Part shown: piece by piece, positions 1-10,074 of the stretch
Layout of the letters: every line of letters starts with the position of its first letter
How positions within the stretch are numbered: the stretch's first letter is position 1
Origin: Oegoconia quadripuncta
Taxonomy: Eukaryota > Arthropoda > Insecta > Lepidoptera > Autostichidae
Direction: 5' to 3'
Assembly: GCA_949316235.1 (NCBI GenBank)
Contig: OX438744.1
Coordinates: forward strand, 24,663,578-24,727,577
DNA length: 64,000 nucleotides
Translations under genes and position numbers: made by a program
Notes under the pieces: generated by a model
What the model was told of the DNA's origin: nothing
Seen by the model: only the letters and a program-made list of their open reading frames with translations
The model's database searches: none

Positions 1-107
1 CATAGGACAGTAATGTGAGGCTTGAGGTACCACTTCCCCAATCACGGTATTCATAATGTTGTGAATGGTGTAACTGAATCTATAACTTCGAAACCACGTA
101 TACTTAC

Positions 108-380
108 AGCCATATTATATTCTTCTGTTACAAATACACTAAATTTGAACTTGCCTCCCAGCCAGTAACCTTCGTCAGGAGTAACGGCCAGAATGAACTC
201 GTTCAGCATATTAGGGTCCTCGAAACTAACACTACACGTTGTCGGCAGGTTCTCATTCATCTCCTGAACCTCCTTCACCAGTAATTTGTCCCTCACAGAT
301 ATTCTTCTATGAGGTTCACTAGTTATTCCATTAGTCGGCTCCGTATGTTCTTTTTTCAACTTTCTATTAAGCGTAATCAT
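108..380 (-). CDS. UBE2F: UBE2F, NEDD8-conjugating E2 enzyme, 5' coding exon (partial gene)
   Basis: This exon encodes the first 91 residues of the E2 that passes NEDD8 from the UBA3 E1 to cullin-5-type ligases through RBX2. Recognisable pieces are the basic N-terminal tail starting MITLNRKLKK, the stretch RRISVRDKLLVKEV, the motif AVTPDEGYWLGGKFKF and the end EEYNMA; all match the order I know for UBE2F rather than UBE2M. The start ATG (378-380) has the family-typical N-terminal extension. A consensus donor (GTAAGT at 107-102) follows a complete codon, so the exon ends in phase 0. The catalytic-cysteine exon lies left of the window. The gene is divergent from VPS25, with 896 bases between the start codons. 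Confidence 0.93.
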
Positions 381-618
381 TATATTAACTAAACTACTTT
401 ACGGTTACAAATACAATAACATATCAACGTTGGAAATATTGGAAGTTTTTAAGATTTCTTTCTGAGAAAAAACCAAAAAATTCGCAAATGGGTTGCTCGC
501 TCGTTATGTCAAAATAACAAGAACTACAGATAAAAATATAGTTTCACTTCTTTCTTCGTCAATCCTGTTCAATCCACAGAGTACGTACTTTTAGTATTAT
601 AATGTCATGTTGCATGTG

Positions 619-1130
619 AAGTTGCATTTTTCTTTATAATTCTTATATTTTGTGCATTCTAACTTTTGAAGCATAATAATGGCAGAATATTGTACAGCAA
701 ATGTTAGTGATAGTGTACAAGTGAAGGGAAGTGTAAATTAAAGTGCGTAATGGAGCTTACGGGTTCCAACAAGAAGCCGCCAAAATCTTTTGTAAAGCAT
801 TCTGCCACTTTACTAAGACTGACTACTACTAAGAATGACTTGACCGTGACTAGACTCTGTATATGCCAAGTATACGACGAATTACTTGTTTTGACTGAAA
901 CTGACTTACAAACTGAAGAAATAAGAGAAATAAGACATGGCTGTTATGGGCTAGATCCCTTTGCCTTCTCCTAAAGGAGAGAATGAAACCAAAAATTACT
1001 TGTTTTGACTGAGACTGACTTACAAACTGAAGAAATAAGAGAAATAAGACATGGCTGTTATGGGCTAGATCCCTTTGCCTTCTCCTAAAGGAGAGATGAA
1101 AGCAAAAAAAAAAAACCAAAAAAAAAAAAA
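619..1130 (+). repeat. Interspersed repeat of unknown class between UBE2F and VPS25, with a 114-bp internal tandem duplication
   Basis: The stretch from about 619 recurs in shortened form at 21456-21625, and the part near 750-800 resembles 27560-27610. Two adjacent 114-bp units (881-994 and 995-1108) are nearly identical. A 74-codon frame (750-974) and its opposite-strand partner look like by-products of the repeat. It ends in A-rich sequence, suggesting retrotransposition, but I cannot name the family. It fills most of the space between two divergent housekeeping genes. Confidence 0.6.
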
Positions 1131-1276
1131 TGAATCAGCTGGCTTGCTTGACCCATGGTCTGTCATTGTTTGTTTGTCATCCGTCGTCCCAATTCCTAAA
1201 CAGTAAATGCAATTTTGTAATATTTTTTATTGATATCCAATTGATAGACAGACTCGTCTATATTCAGTGCATTATT

Positions 1277-1326
1277 ATGGCAGAGATAACATGGCCGTGG
1301 CAGTATAACTTTCCTCCTTTTTTTAC
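1277..1326 (+). CDS. VPS25: VPS25 coding exon 1
   Basis: ATG at 1277-1279. Encodes the first 16 residues and two bases of codon 17 (Thr), including the PPFF docking segment. Donor GTAAGT at 1327. If intron 1 is retained, the frame stops two bases later (TAA), 55 bases before the IPPK start. Confidence 0.93.
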
Positions 1327-4300
1327 GTAAGTAAATCTCATTTTTTTCCTTGTTGAAACTGTAGATATTTCTATTCTATTGAAAATGGTTTTACTTGGTA
1401 AACCTTGGAAGTACATCAACGAGGGAAACGTCCACATCGTGCTACAGATTTTGGAGACCGAGAATGTGGTCCGTCTAATCAAAGAAGATGAGAAATCAAC
1501 AGATTTGGAAACTGTACAGAACTTTGTGAATTTCGTCAATTTAATTATTGGACCTTTAATAACTCAACGCGATTGTAATTTACAAGAGATAATAGAGTTA
1601 TCGTCATCTGAATTGATGGATTTGAACACGAATTTGTCACAATTTCGCCCAGAAAAGAGACAATTTAAATTCATTCTATGCCATTATGCTATAAAAGCTC
1701 CTAACCTGACTATTCTTAGTCCAAAATGTAACACTAACTATTGTGTAGAGATAAAACCTAAAGAGGGTTACATGACATCAAGTTTTGGCAAGTATTCTAA
1801 ATGTTATTATTGTTTAAAACAATTCTTGAAGTTGCAAGATCGTAACATTGAAAAAGTCACTTCATATTGCCCTTTAGATTTATTTTCTGGTAATAAAGAA
1901 AGGATGAAACATGCTTTAGTTAGCCTGGTGGATAATCCACAGAATAATTTTAAATTGTTCAAGGACAGTTGTCTGGTTTATCATGAAAAATCAAGTTTGA
2001 AAGATTTTATTGGTATTGTTAGTGATATGAGGATCTTTGGACACTCTACAAGTCTATTTTTAGACTTTATTGTTGAAATATTACATAATGGCTACAAGAA
2101 ATCCAATGTTATTTTAGAAGAATCCAAAATTATATTAAAGCCGATGGAAACTGGGCACTGCATAGACAAGAGCGTTTTAGAACAGAACACATTTTTACAC
2201 AATCTTTTACATTTGCAACAAATATCAGAACACTTAAGTTTTGATATCACAAATATAGATGAGCAAGAAGATTATGTTTCTATATTAATCAAACAATTAT
2301 ATGACAATAAGTGGAACCTAGCACTAGAAAACGATAGAAGAGAGTTTTTTAATCTGGCTGAAGCAAAACACTTAGCGTTGTTATCATGTGTAGCAAAAGA
2401 TTGCTCAATAATGATAAGTTTTACAACAACTTTAGAAGAAGGATTCTCTACTATTCAAGTTGGTCAGCATAAAATACCGTATAAGATTTCTGTAACGGAT
2501 CTGGAACCTAAAACTTGTAAAACATTGTTAAAAAGAAAGAAAACTGAGAAAAAGTTAATAGATATTTATGAAAAGCACGTTGAATCTTTGGAAAAAGATG
2601 CTAGTGTGAGTATAATAATTACAAAATCAAATCAATTCATAATCAAAAATTTTATATTTCGTGAGTTATAAAAATAATATCTAAAATCATAAATGAAAAT
2701 TTTACACTTACAAAAGATCTGGTGACTGTTAATTTCAATATTTAATAAAGACTCCTCAACTACTACATTGAAAATATTAAAGGATTATTCTAAGTTTCAT
2801 TTACATTCATCATTATTAAATATAATATAATATTAAATACTTTATTTGTTACAGAATCCAACCTCACATAGAAACCAGAGCTAAACAGTTAGAAGCTTGG
2901 CAACAACTCATAGCAGAATACATGAAAACCACAAAACAATCCACCATAGATATAAGAGAATCACAGAATAGCCCATTATTTAACAATGCTGCAATAAACA
3001 GGAAGTTGTCACAGGAATCTGTGTTAACTATATTAGAAGACATGGCTAGAAAAGGCAAAGCAATGCCTGTAGATAAAAGTAAGAATGTGTGGGAGGTGTA
3101 TTGGCATTCGTTAGATGAATGGGGTAATATGGTATATAACTGGGCCTCCAGTAATGGCCTTAACAATTCAGTTTGTACTCTGTTCGAGTTGAGAGAAGGT
3201 GAAAATACTGTTGGCGAAGGTAAGAGAACGTTATTTATTAGAAACAATAAGCTTCGAGTCCTTAGTGTATTCAAGACCAATGACATGTATGAATAATGCC
3301 AACAATACACATATATTTATCAAAAACTATCGATGGGATGGCCATCACACCACTAATCTTTTATATTGTCATAGAGTCGTGATTGTTCATTTTATGACTA
3401 TAATTATATTTAATTTAGTTATTTGGCATGGTGCTGAAAAAAAAGGAAATTGTGATATAATAATTCATTGAAACAGATCATATAGAACACAGAAAAGACA
3501 GACTATTATTATAATACTGAAGATGCTTCAAGCGCATGTTGGTGTGATTCCACTTGGCCTTATTAGACAACCATGTGCCATAATACTATACTGGTCATTG
3601 TTACTCATTTAATAATAATAATAATAAACAATAATAAATAATAATAATAAATAATAATGAATAATAATAAATATCTTTGCACATACACACAGCGCCATCT
3701 AGTTCCACACTAAGCAACTAGGCTTGTATTATGGATACCAGATGGTTGATAAACTACACAAATACAATTTTTTTTATTAATAAATACATAAATAAATGAA
3801 AAACATCCATAACTCGGGAACACATGTCTGTATTCATCATAGAAACATATGCCCCTAGCGGGATTCGAACCCGCGACCGTTTGGTATAGCAGTCAGAATT
3901 TTTAACCATTACAACAAACTGGTAGTCTTTACATTAGTCAACATTACATTAGTAGCATTCAAACTGAAATGTTATAGTATAGTATTTATTATTTCAAGAA
4001 ATGTATGCTATCTCTCAATGCTGTGTATATTATAGTATTATTTCGGCGAAATCTTTGTGTTACTAAAGTTCCTTTATAGTTTAACAATTTTAGAGGGGAA
4101 TCCTAAAACAAGTCATCAAATTGTGCATCAATATGTATTTTGTTTTAAACCGGTTTACGAATATGAGGTTGCGGGTTCGATCCCCCGCAGGGTACATGTT
4201 TAGTACTTGGTTTGGTTGGTGGTAGGGCATTTTAAATGTCCGCCTGGCTAGCTACCACCAATTTATCTAATTCTGCCGCCAAACAGCGATGTTAATAGCA

Positions 4301-4629
4301 TTGTTGTGAGAGATAAGATAGCCAGTCCCCCAAGTAAGATGGGGTTTCCTGGTTAGTACACTTCTACGGTCGACCTCATCTTCACTTAACATTAGGTGTG
4401 ATTGAGGTCAAGTTCTAACCCGTTATTCATAAAAAAAAACTGTATTTTATTTTCAAAAACCAACAGCTGTACAATTTATATTTCTTAAATATAACATTTA
4501 ATTTTTATATTTTCAGAATTCCACGGTCTGGACATGAACATACTAATAAAGGCTCTGAAAGCATTACAGACGAATGGCAAATGCGAATTGATGGAGTTTG
4601 ATGACAATCAAGGCGTAAAATTCTTCTGA
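1277..4629 (+). CDS. VPS25: VPS25, ESCRT-II complex subunit (3 coding exons, complete; gene span)
   Basis: Coding exons are 1277-1326, 2855-3219 and 4517-4629 (528 bases, 175 residues; the human protein has 176). VPS25 is the paired winged-helix subunit of ESCRT-II, which sorts ubiquitinated membrane cargo into multivesicular bodies; two copies bind the SNF8/VPS36 core and recruit ESCRT-III. Seen in the sequence: N-terminal WPWQYNFPPFF (residues 6-16, the PP-aromatic segment that docks to VPS22/VPS36), then SPLFNN, the DEWG block, NNSVCTLFELREGE, FHGLD and the characteristic C terminus GVKFF. Splice junctions are GTAAGT/ACAG (intron 1, phase 2) and GTAAGA/TCAG (intron 2, phase 1), and codons rejoin correctly. 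Intron 1 (1,528 bases) contains the complete IPPK coding region on the same strand; intron 2 (1,297 bases) contains two SINEs. No AATAAA was seen within 150 bases after the stop. Confidence 0.95.
1385..2671 (+). CDS. IPPK: IPPK, inositol-pentakisphosphate 2-kinase, single-exon, nested in VPS25 intron 1
   Basis: Encodes 428 residues. The enzyme phosphorylates the 2-position of inositol 1,3,4,5,6-pentakisphosphate with ATP to make phytate (InsP6), and acts in nucleus and cytoplasm. Family motifs in order: WKYINEGNVHIVL (8-20, glycine-containing ATP-binding start), CVEIKPK (120-126), KCYYCLKQ (139-146, with the C-x2-C that belongs to the family's zinc site), YCPLDLFSGNKERM (161-174), AKDCSIMI (337-344) and TDLEPK (371-376). 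ATG 1385 is chosen because it stands just before the conserved GEGN-like segment; the frame is open two codons upstream but with no other ATG. The coding region is uninterrupted, so it has lost its introns or is a retrogene. It begins 58 bases after the VPS25 exon-1 donor and ends 183 bases before VPS25 exon 2, on the same strand. It is somewhat shorter than the human protein, mainly in the variable middle. Confidence 0.93.
   Translation: MVLLGKPWKYINEGNVHIVLQILETENVVRLIKEDEKSTDLETVQNFVNFVNLIIGPLITQRDCNLQEIIELSSSELMDLNTNLSQFRPEKRQFKFILCHYAIKAPNLTILSPKCNTNYCVEIKPKEGYMTSSFGKYSKCYYCLKQFLKLQDRNIEKVTSYCPLDLFSGNKERMKHALVSLVDNPQNNFKLFKDSCLVYHEKSSLKDFIGIVSDMRIFGHSTSLFLDFIVEILHNGYKKSNVILEESKIILKPMETGHCIDKSVLEQNTFLHNLLHLQQISEHLSFDITNIDEQEDYVSILIKQLYDNKWNLALENDRREFFNLAEAKHLALLSCVAKDCSIMISFTTTLEEGFSTIQVGQHKIPYKISVTDLEPKTCKTLLKRKKTEKKLIDIYEKHVESLEKDASVSIIITKSNQFIIKNFIFREL
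2744..2749 (+). terminator. Polyadenylation signal AATAAA for IPPK, inside VPS25 intron 1
   Basis: Canonical AATAAA 73 bases after the IPPK stop and about 105 bases before VPS25 exon 2. Use of this signal would end IPPK transcripts within the VPS25 intron, so VPS25 pre-mRNA has to bypass or splice it out. Confidence 0.6.
2855..3219 (+). CDS. VPS25: VPS25 coding exon 2
   Basis: Follows an AT-rich tract ending in ACAG. Encodes from IQPHIETRAKQLEAWQQL through NTVGE plus one base of the next codon; carries most of the first winged helix and the start of the second. Donor GTAAGA at 3220. Confidence 0.94.
3607..3926 (-). repeat. SINE family A (tRNA-derived), in VPS25 intron 2
   Basis: Read on the minus strand: a tRNA-like head with the B-box GGTTCGAATCCCGC, a conserved body, a tail (ending near the words GATGGCGCTGTGTG and TGCAAAGATATTTATT) and an AAT/ATT microsatellite at 3607-3672. 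Same architecture as the copies at 12.5, 31.2, 33.7, 43.0, 46.3 and 56.3 kb. Confidence 0.85.
4135..4438 (+). repeat. SINE family C (tRNA-derived), in VPS25 intron 2
   Basis: Head with B-box GGGTTCGATCCCC, body with GGTTGGTGGTAGGGCATTTT and the internal imperfect palindrome CAATGTTAATAGCATTG, and an A-rich tail after GATTGAGGTCAAG. Same sense as VPS25. Ends about 80 bases before exon 3. Confidence 0.85.
4517..4629 (+). CDS. VPS25: VPS25 coding exon 3 (terminal)
   Basis: Acceptor TTTTCAG. Completes the split Glu codon and encodes FHGLDMNILIKALKAL to the C-terminal GVKFF; stop TGA at 4627-4629. This is the end of the second winged helix, the part that contacts ESCRT-III VPS20. Confidence 0.94.
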
Positions 4630-4899
4630 TGGCTCTGAACAATTGCTAGCTCTATCGTATTAATTAATCAATTACTTATTGTAAGTACATTACTATATAT
4701 AAAAATGTTGAATGCATTTTGTTAAGTTATACGTATTTTTAATGTTGGAATATTATAGAATAATATTTTTTACTAATTACGATTTTTTTTTTCCTTGACC
4801 TATCATGCATAAATTATGCACCATAGGCTTACTGCCTATGACGTATTTTAGACGTTTTTACTTGGTACAGCTGCTGCAGCGTAGAGCGTGAGCTGCTGG

Positions 4900-5230
4900 T
4901 AGAACGTCGGTGGCTCAGCGGTTAAGACACGGTCTCCCAATTTAGGAGGCCCGGGTTCGATTCCTGGGCAAGGTTTTTAAATTTGATTTAATTACTTTTG
5001 TGCATTTATCCGACTGCTCTTAAACGGTGAAGGAAAACATCGTGAGGAATCCTGCATGCCTGAGATATAAAAATCTAAGGCATATGAAGTCCCTAACCCG
5101 TATTGGGCTAGCATGGTGGTTATGGCCATGGCTCATATATGAGAGGCCTAAATCTCTGCAGTGTGATGTTTACGGGCTGATGATGACAGCTGCTGAACAG
5201 AATACCTGTAATTATAATAAAGGGTGGGCA
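4900..5230 (+). repeat. SINE family D (tRNA-derived with RTE-LINE-like body)
   Basis: Begins with a tRNA-like head (GGTGGCTCAGCGGTTAAGAC, B-box GGGTTCGATTCC at 4953-4964), followed by AACGGTGAAGGAAAACATCG and TGCATGCCTGAGA, a body I associate with RTE-type LINE 3' ends in Lepidoptera. One copy in the window. Confidence 0.75.
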
Positions 5231-5462
5231 ACTAACAGGTATACACTTTATTTTTAAAATTTTATTATATAAAATATAAAAATGCCCCACCTATGTCCCC
5301 AGTGGTGACAGTTGCAACATGAATTAGTAGCATCCTCCACCAGTGATTGTAAACGCGACGATTAAGTAGCACCTGTCTAGCCGTACTAAATATTTTATCT
5401 AACAAATAGTGTTTTTACCATTTCGACTTCTTGCACTTGCAAATATTTTAACTACCAAGTAG

Positions 5463-5715
5463 ATAGATAGATAAAGCCTTTATTTGTTTCCACAATCACA
5501 CACATACATTTAGCTTATACATATTGATACACAGATAAGGTAACACATTTACAACAATAACATAATATTGTAACACTAACGCATGTGTGTGCTGCAGCAG
5601 TACAAATGGGTCATAGCTCAGTGTATTAGATTGCTCATTGAGCAAAACACTGATTTTCAGCTATCCCCTAAGGAGCAGAGCAACTTGGAACCTAAACCAG
5701 AGGAAACAGAAAGTA
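5463..5715 (-). repeat. LINE 3' tail (copy 1 of 2)
   Basis: Shares with 35655-35870 the words TACAAATGGGTCATAGCTCA and GATTTTCAGCTAT and a TAGATAGATA-type end. Lies within the inverted-repeat element. Confidence 0.55.
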
Positions 5716-5892
5716 TTAAGTAAATAGCAATTTTCAGACTCTTGAAATAGTGATTAATGAGTGATAGTAGGTGCGAGTGAATATAAAGAGACGTAGTGTT
5801 TCAAGTAGGTTTTTACCATTTCTTTTTAATGTAATAGAAATTAAACTAGTCTTTAAAAGTCATAAAAATCGCGTTTTATTACATATTTTTTA

Positions 5893-6178
5893 ATGGACAA
5901 CGGTTTAGCACTTGACCTCAATCACACCTGATGTTAAATGAAGACGAGGCCGAGGGTGGTAGCGTACTGACCCGGATATCCTATCTTATTTGGGGAACTG
6001 GTTATCTTATCTCTGACAACCGGAACACAACAATGCTATTAACATTGCTGTTTGGCGGCAGATTTAGATAAGATGGTGGTAGTTAGTTAGGCGGACATTT
6101 AAAATGCCCTACCACCAACCAAACCGAGTACTAAATATGTACCCCGCTGGGGATCGAACCCGCGACCTCCGAAATATT
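5893..6178 (-). repeat. SINE family C
   Basis: Reverse copy: begins GACCTCAATCACACC and ends with the complementary B-box GGGGATCGAACCCGCGACCTCCGAA. Confidence 0.8.
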
Positions 6179-6519
6179 TATGTAGGTACATGTATTTCTT
6201 AAAAGTAAACTGTGCCCAAAAAATCATTAAAGTGTAAAATTTGTTGACACCATTGAAATCGAAATGGTTAAAATACTGTTTTGTTAGTTGAAATATTTAG
6301 TGGGGGCAGGCAGCTACTTAATCGTCGCGTCAACCACCACTGGTGGAGAATGCTACTAATTCAAGTTGCAAATGCCACCACTGGGGACAGGTTGAAACTT
6401 AATCAGGCGCATCTACCACCAGTAAACAATAAACAATATTTTATTGAACCGAAATAAATTACACAAGTTGTTGAAGCTTTGTTAACTGTGGTAGTTAAAA
6501 ACTGTGTTACAGACAACAA

Positions 6520-6668
6520 TGGTGTCGATTCGGATGTACACCAACTAAACTAAACTAAAACCAGTTTTGGAGTGGTGCCGTCGCATCGTATTGTTCCAGG
6601 GAGAAAGAGACAGTACTACTTTAAAACTGGTTTTAGTTTAGTTGGTGTACATCCGAATCGACACCAAT
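6520..6668. repeat. Short palindromic MITE
   Basis: The arms at 6520-6567 and 6622-6668 are near-perfect inverted repeats (GGTGTCGATTCGGATGTACA on the left) around a 55-base loop. Part of the arm recurs at 50421-50444, so the unit is mobile or derived from a mobile element. Confidence 0.7.
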
Positions 6669-6799
6669 GTCATGGTAACCAGTGGTGGTGGATGGGAAAA
6701 ATATTTGCATCTGCCACCATTGGTAACAGACTGGTGTGGGCAGATGGGAATAAAGGGTCTACAAGTAGGTACAGGCAGAGGGAAAAGTAAAACTCTCAC

Positions 6800-8570
6800 T
6801 TAAATTCATTGGAAATATTTATATTTTCAATTTAATACGTGTAAAATTGTACAATTTCAAAATTGATCACCTTAAAAACCGCTATATTTTACAAATTTCA
6901 TTAGTAAACACATACAAAAAAGAATTGAATTATCAAACATGGAATTCTTGGAATGTTTTTTGTTTCTAACTTTATTTTTACACTATAAGAGTTCAAAATA
7001 TTATAGATACTTATTAATACCTGTTACCTAAGTACTTAGTGATAAGTTAGCCATTTTTTCTGTTTTAAAAAAAGGAATTTCACAAAATTTGCCAGTGATA
7101 TGTGGGCAGCAACAACCTAATATTTATAGCAGTATACCTACGAACAGCATACTTGTACATCAACCGATATTTTCTGTAGAAAATGCTTAACAGGGTAATT
7201 AATTGAGTTTTGAGGTTACAATTATGTTTTCCAGAGATAATTTTTACAATTTTACACATAACGAAAAATTTGTGTAACTTTTTAAATGGCCTCGAAATTA
7301 TTTTTGCAAATATGATACCAAACACTCTTTAACTATATTGAAATAAAGACACTATTCTAATGGCTACAATCTATGTGCTCTGTATATATAATTTAGTCAA
7401 GGTTCACACATTACCTAGCTAAATACTAATAAAGAACTCCATTGACATTGTGGACCTGTTTGAATATATACCTACAGTGGGTTATGCGGGTAGGCCTATA
7501 TTATCAACTACCTCCGTCCACAACTGAACAAAGACTTCCTAATACGCTCAGACCTAAGTTAAACTCTGAATAACCAGATTGGTTCACAATTTGGACTCAA
7601 AAAGACATTTAGTGCATCAAAAACTGAGCTATTCCTAAACCTTATTACTTATACAATAAACAATCAGTCTTCAACCAAAATACGCTTACAGCTATGGAAC
7701 TTGCCAAATTCAACAAATAAATAAAATATAAACGTACACGAGTGTATCATGCAAAATGTAAATGATTAAAAACCCTTAAACTAGATAATTTAAAATTGTG
7801 CCATCATTGTACTATATTAACAATAAATATTAATTAATGTTTAAATTTCTAATTAAAACTAAAACCATTCAAATTATTTGTAAATATTTTGAGCATAAGA
7901 ACACTACAAAAGATATTTCGTATAAGAACCGGTTCCCATTAGAGCGAGACCAAGTAGATTCTCTTGTCATGGTCGCAGCTCAAGATTTTGAGGCGGTCAC
8001 CCATCTTACCTCAAGTACAAGGGGCAACTTTGTAAAAAAACCAAGTAAAATAATTGCCACCATCAACATGCACACCTTAGAAATATTTTGCGGGCTTTTC
8101 AAATTTGGTTTGAATAACATTTTTTTGTTTCTTAAAACGGCTATTTTGAAGATGTTATTTCTTGAACTTTAGCTGGCAGTTAATTTATTTAAAATGTTCA
8201 TAAACCGTCAAGTTTCTGGACATTTATCGAAAATGACGTGAATTATTTTCAAACTGCACGATAAATCTGCAGTCGACGGCACCAGTTGTAATTTATTGGC
8301 ATACATAGGTACGCCACTGCAGACTAAAATTGTCTACCCGACCTAATAGGAACAGGCCCTGAGAACCATTAGTGCTCTGTTTACCGGTAAATTGTTGAGA
8401 CAAACATTAGTGTTCCTTATTTACTTAAAATACTAACAACATCACAGATATTTTACAACACTTACATAGGGCTTGGATAATTACACATGCAGCGAATGAA
8501 TTTATACATGCTATTACATATTAGGTATAATAAATTGTTGTCTGTCTACGTTTTAGTGTGATCTTGCGAA
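6800..8570. other. Gene-free AT-rich stretch
   Basis: Nothing recognised. Short frames here (for example 7837-8172) lack family motifs and are rich in AT-encoded residues, as expected by chance. Confidence 0.6.
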
Positions 8571-8577
8571 AATATAC

Positions 8578-9296
8578 AAATTATCTTAGACCAAGAAAAA
8601 AAAGAAAGACTGAGTCGTAATAAAAATAAAGTGAAGCCACTTTTCAAAATGTGTGTGTGTTGTGACCGTGGTCGCCGGCTGGATTACCTACTTTCAAGGG
8701 AGGTGCACTTCACGTGCATCCATATCTTCACATTATACTAATAAGATAGATTTTTTTTTTTTTTATGCAGATATAATTTATAACAGTATATTATTATAAT
8801 TGGCAGTGTAGTTGTTTAAGGAATGGGTCCAACCCGTTTCTATCCTCGAGTGTCCTAACAGCGGCCTAAGCAATCGTGAGAATAACAGTACAAGCCTGTA
8901 ATAGACAGTAGTTGCCAGTGTGGAACTCCTGAAAAACCTGCGATGGCGGGCGTGGCGATTATAGGGCCTAATCCTCTCCTGGAAAGCCATGAAATTATAG
9001 GCTGTTGATTTGTGATGGATGTGATGTAAAGCTAGGCATTTATGTCATGTCCATTAAATTTCCTTTTTCTATGTATGTGCTTATGAATGACAGGGTGGCC
9101 AAGTATACACATCTGAACCCTCTTTCCGGTGCCCATGGTTATGTGCCCCTGTGAGTAGAACTATGCGATCGGCTTCCTTCTGATTTTACTTTTACAGAAC
9201 TGCATAATTGATGTGTGTATATGTGCGCACAAGCGTATAAAAGTTCCATTTGCGGCTTCACTTATACATGATCTTTCTTTTTTCTTGGTCTAATTT
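8578..9296. repeat. Non-autonomous DNA element with about 45-bp terminal inverted repeats
   Basis: TTAGACCAAGAAAAAAAAGA near 8587 and its complement TCTTTCTTTTTTCTTGGTCT near 9272, each followed inward by AGTGAAGCC or its complement, form imperfect inverted ends. The interior has a T-run and no transposase. Confidence 0.5.
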
Positions 9297-9799
9297 AGGT
9301 ATGCACAGATGCGGTATTTGATGCCTCAATAATTTCAATGTGATGGTATTACATTGAAATTTACTACTACGCGGTGCTACTCTTAAAACTCCATAAAATG
9401 TAGCAGTCGCAAAATGTTGGTGCCTAGCTTTTTCTCGATCAGAGCGAGAGCATTATTAAAAGTATTTCAACCGTACTTCAGATTTCAATAACCTACGTGG
9501 CATTTCTAACTATTGCGGCGGTCTGAAGTTCGTGAATACTCGCCAAATTCATCATATCGTGATAGGTGTTGAAGGCATGCAAAATAAAGAGGGACAAAGC
9601 CCCCTGGTTGGTTAAAATATTATGTTTGCACACCATATAAAGATTTAAAGTTGGAAAGTGCCGACAAATTTCAAACGTACTCTTAAATTTACATACGTTT
9701 TGAATTATGCACGACATGAATATCTACAATTATAAGACATACTTTGTGGCATCTCACGATTACTTAAATTGTTGTTTATCCCACTATAATAAATGGCGA

Positions 9800-10040
9800 A
9801 TGTTTTTCTTTTCAAAGTTAGACCTCAACAGTGCCTAATATCAAATTCCTGTGGCAGATCTCTAGAAAACCACAGTAATAAATAACAGCCTTTCTGACTG
9901 TCTGACTTCAGAGTGATGCCCTTCGGCCTACACAACGCCGGCCATTCCTTCCAGTTTCATGCACCAGTACTAAGGGGACTTGAAGTTTGTTTACATACAT
10001 GGACGACATTCTCTTGCCATAATTCTGGAGACCTTCCCAA
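9800..10040 (+). pseudogene. Ty3/gypsy reverse-transcriptase relic
   Basis: In shifting frames one can read FSKLDL, QIPVADL, MPFGLHNAG, VLRGLE and YMDDIL, the order of gypsy reverse-transcriptase blocks up to the catalytic YxDD box. Stops and frameshifts interrupt it and no LTRs or integrase were seen. It lies just after the OATP stop codon on the opposite strand, so OATP 3' UTR probably runs through it. Confidence 0.7.
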
Positions 10041-10074
10041 CTTGCCATCCAACGTTTTTTGTAACACACGACCA

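Larger units (their letters stand above)
5285..6395. mobile_element. Long-inverted-repeat DNA element with a nested SINE
   Basis: Arms at about 5285-5435 and 6240-6395 are inverted copies of each other over roughly 150 bases (shared words include CGCGACGATTAAGTAGC and GAATTAGTAGCAT on the left, complementary on the right). The interior has no transposase; it holds a LINE tail (5463-5715) and a reverse SINE C (5893-6178). Probably a non-autonomous foldback element. Family not recognised. Confidence 0.6.

Noticed and set aside
850..1119. 89-codon minus-strand frame with repeated HNSHVLFLLFLQFVSQ
   Set aside because: Simply the complement of the 114-bp tandem duplication.
1327..1364. A 38-base GT-AG intron just before IPPK that would join VPS25 exon 1 to the IPPK exon
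   Set aside because: Too short for a normal insect intron, and the join enters a frame that stops within 13 codons, so it makes no fusion protein.
3841..3870. tRNA gene by its GGTTCGAATCCC B-box (also at all SINE A, B, C and D heads)
   Set aside because: None folds into a full cloverleaf by eye, each is followed by the same SINE body and tail, and they recur in identical contexts.
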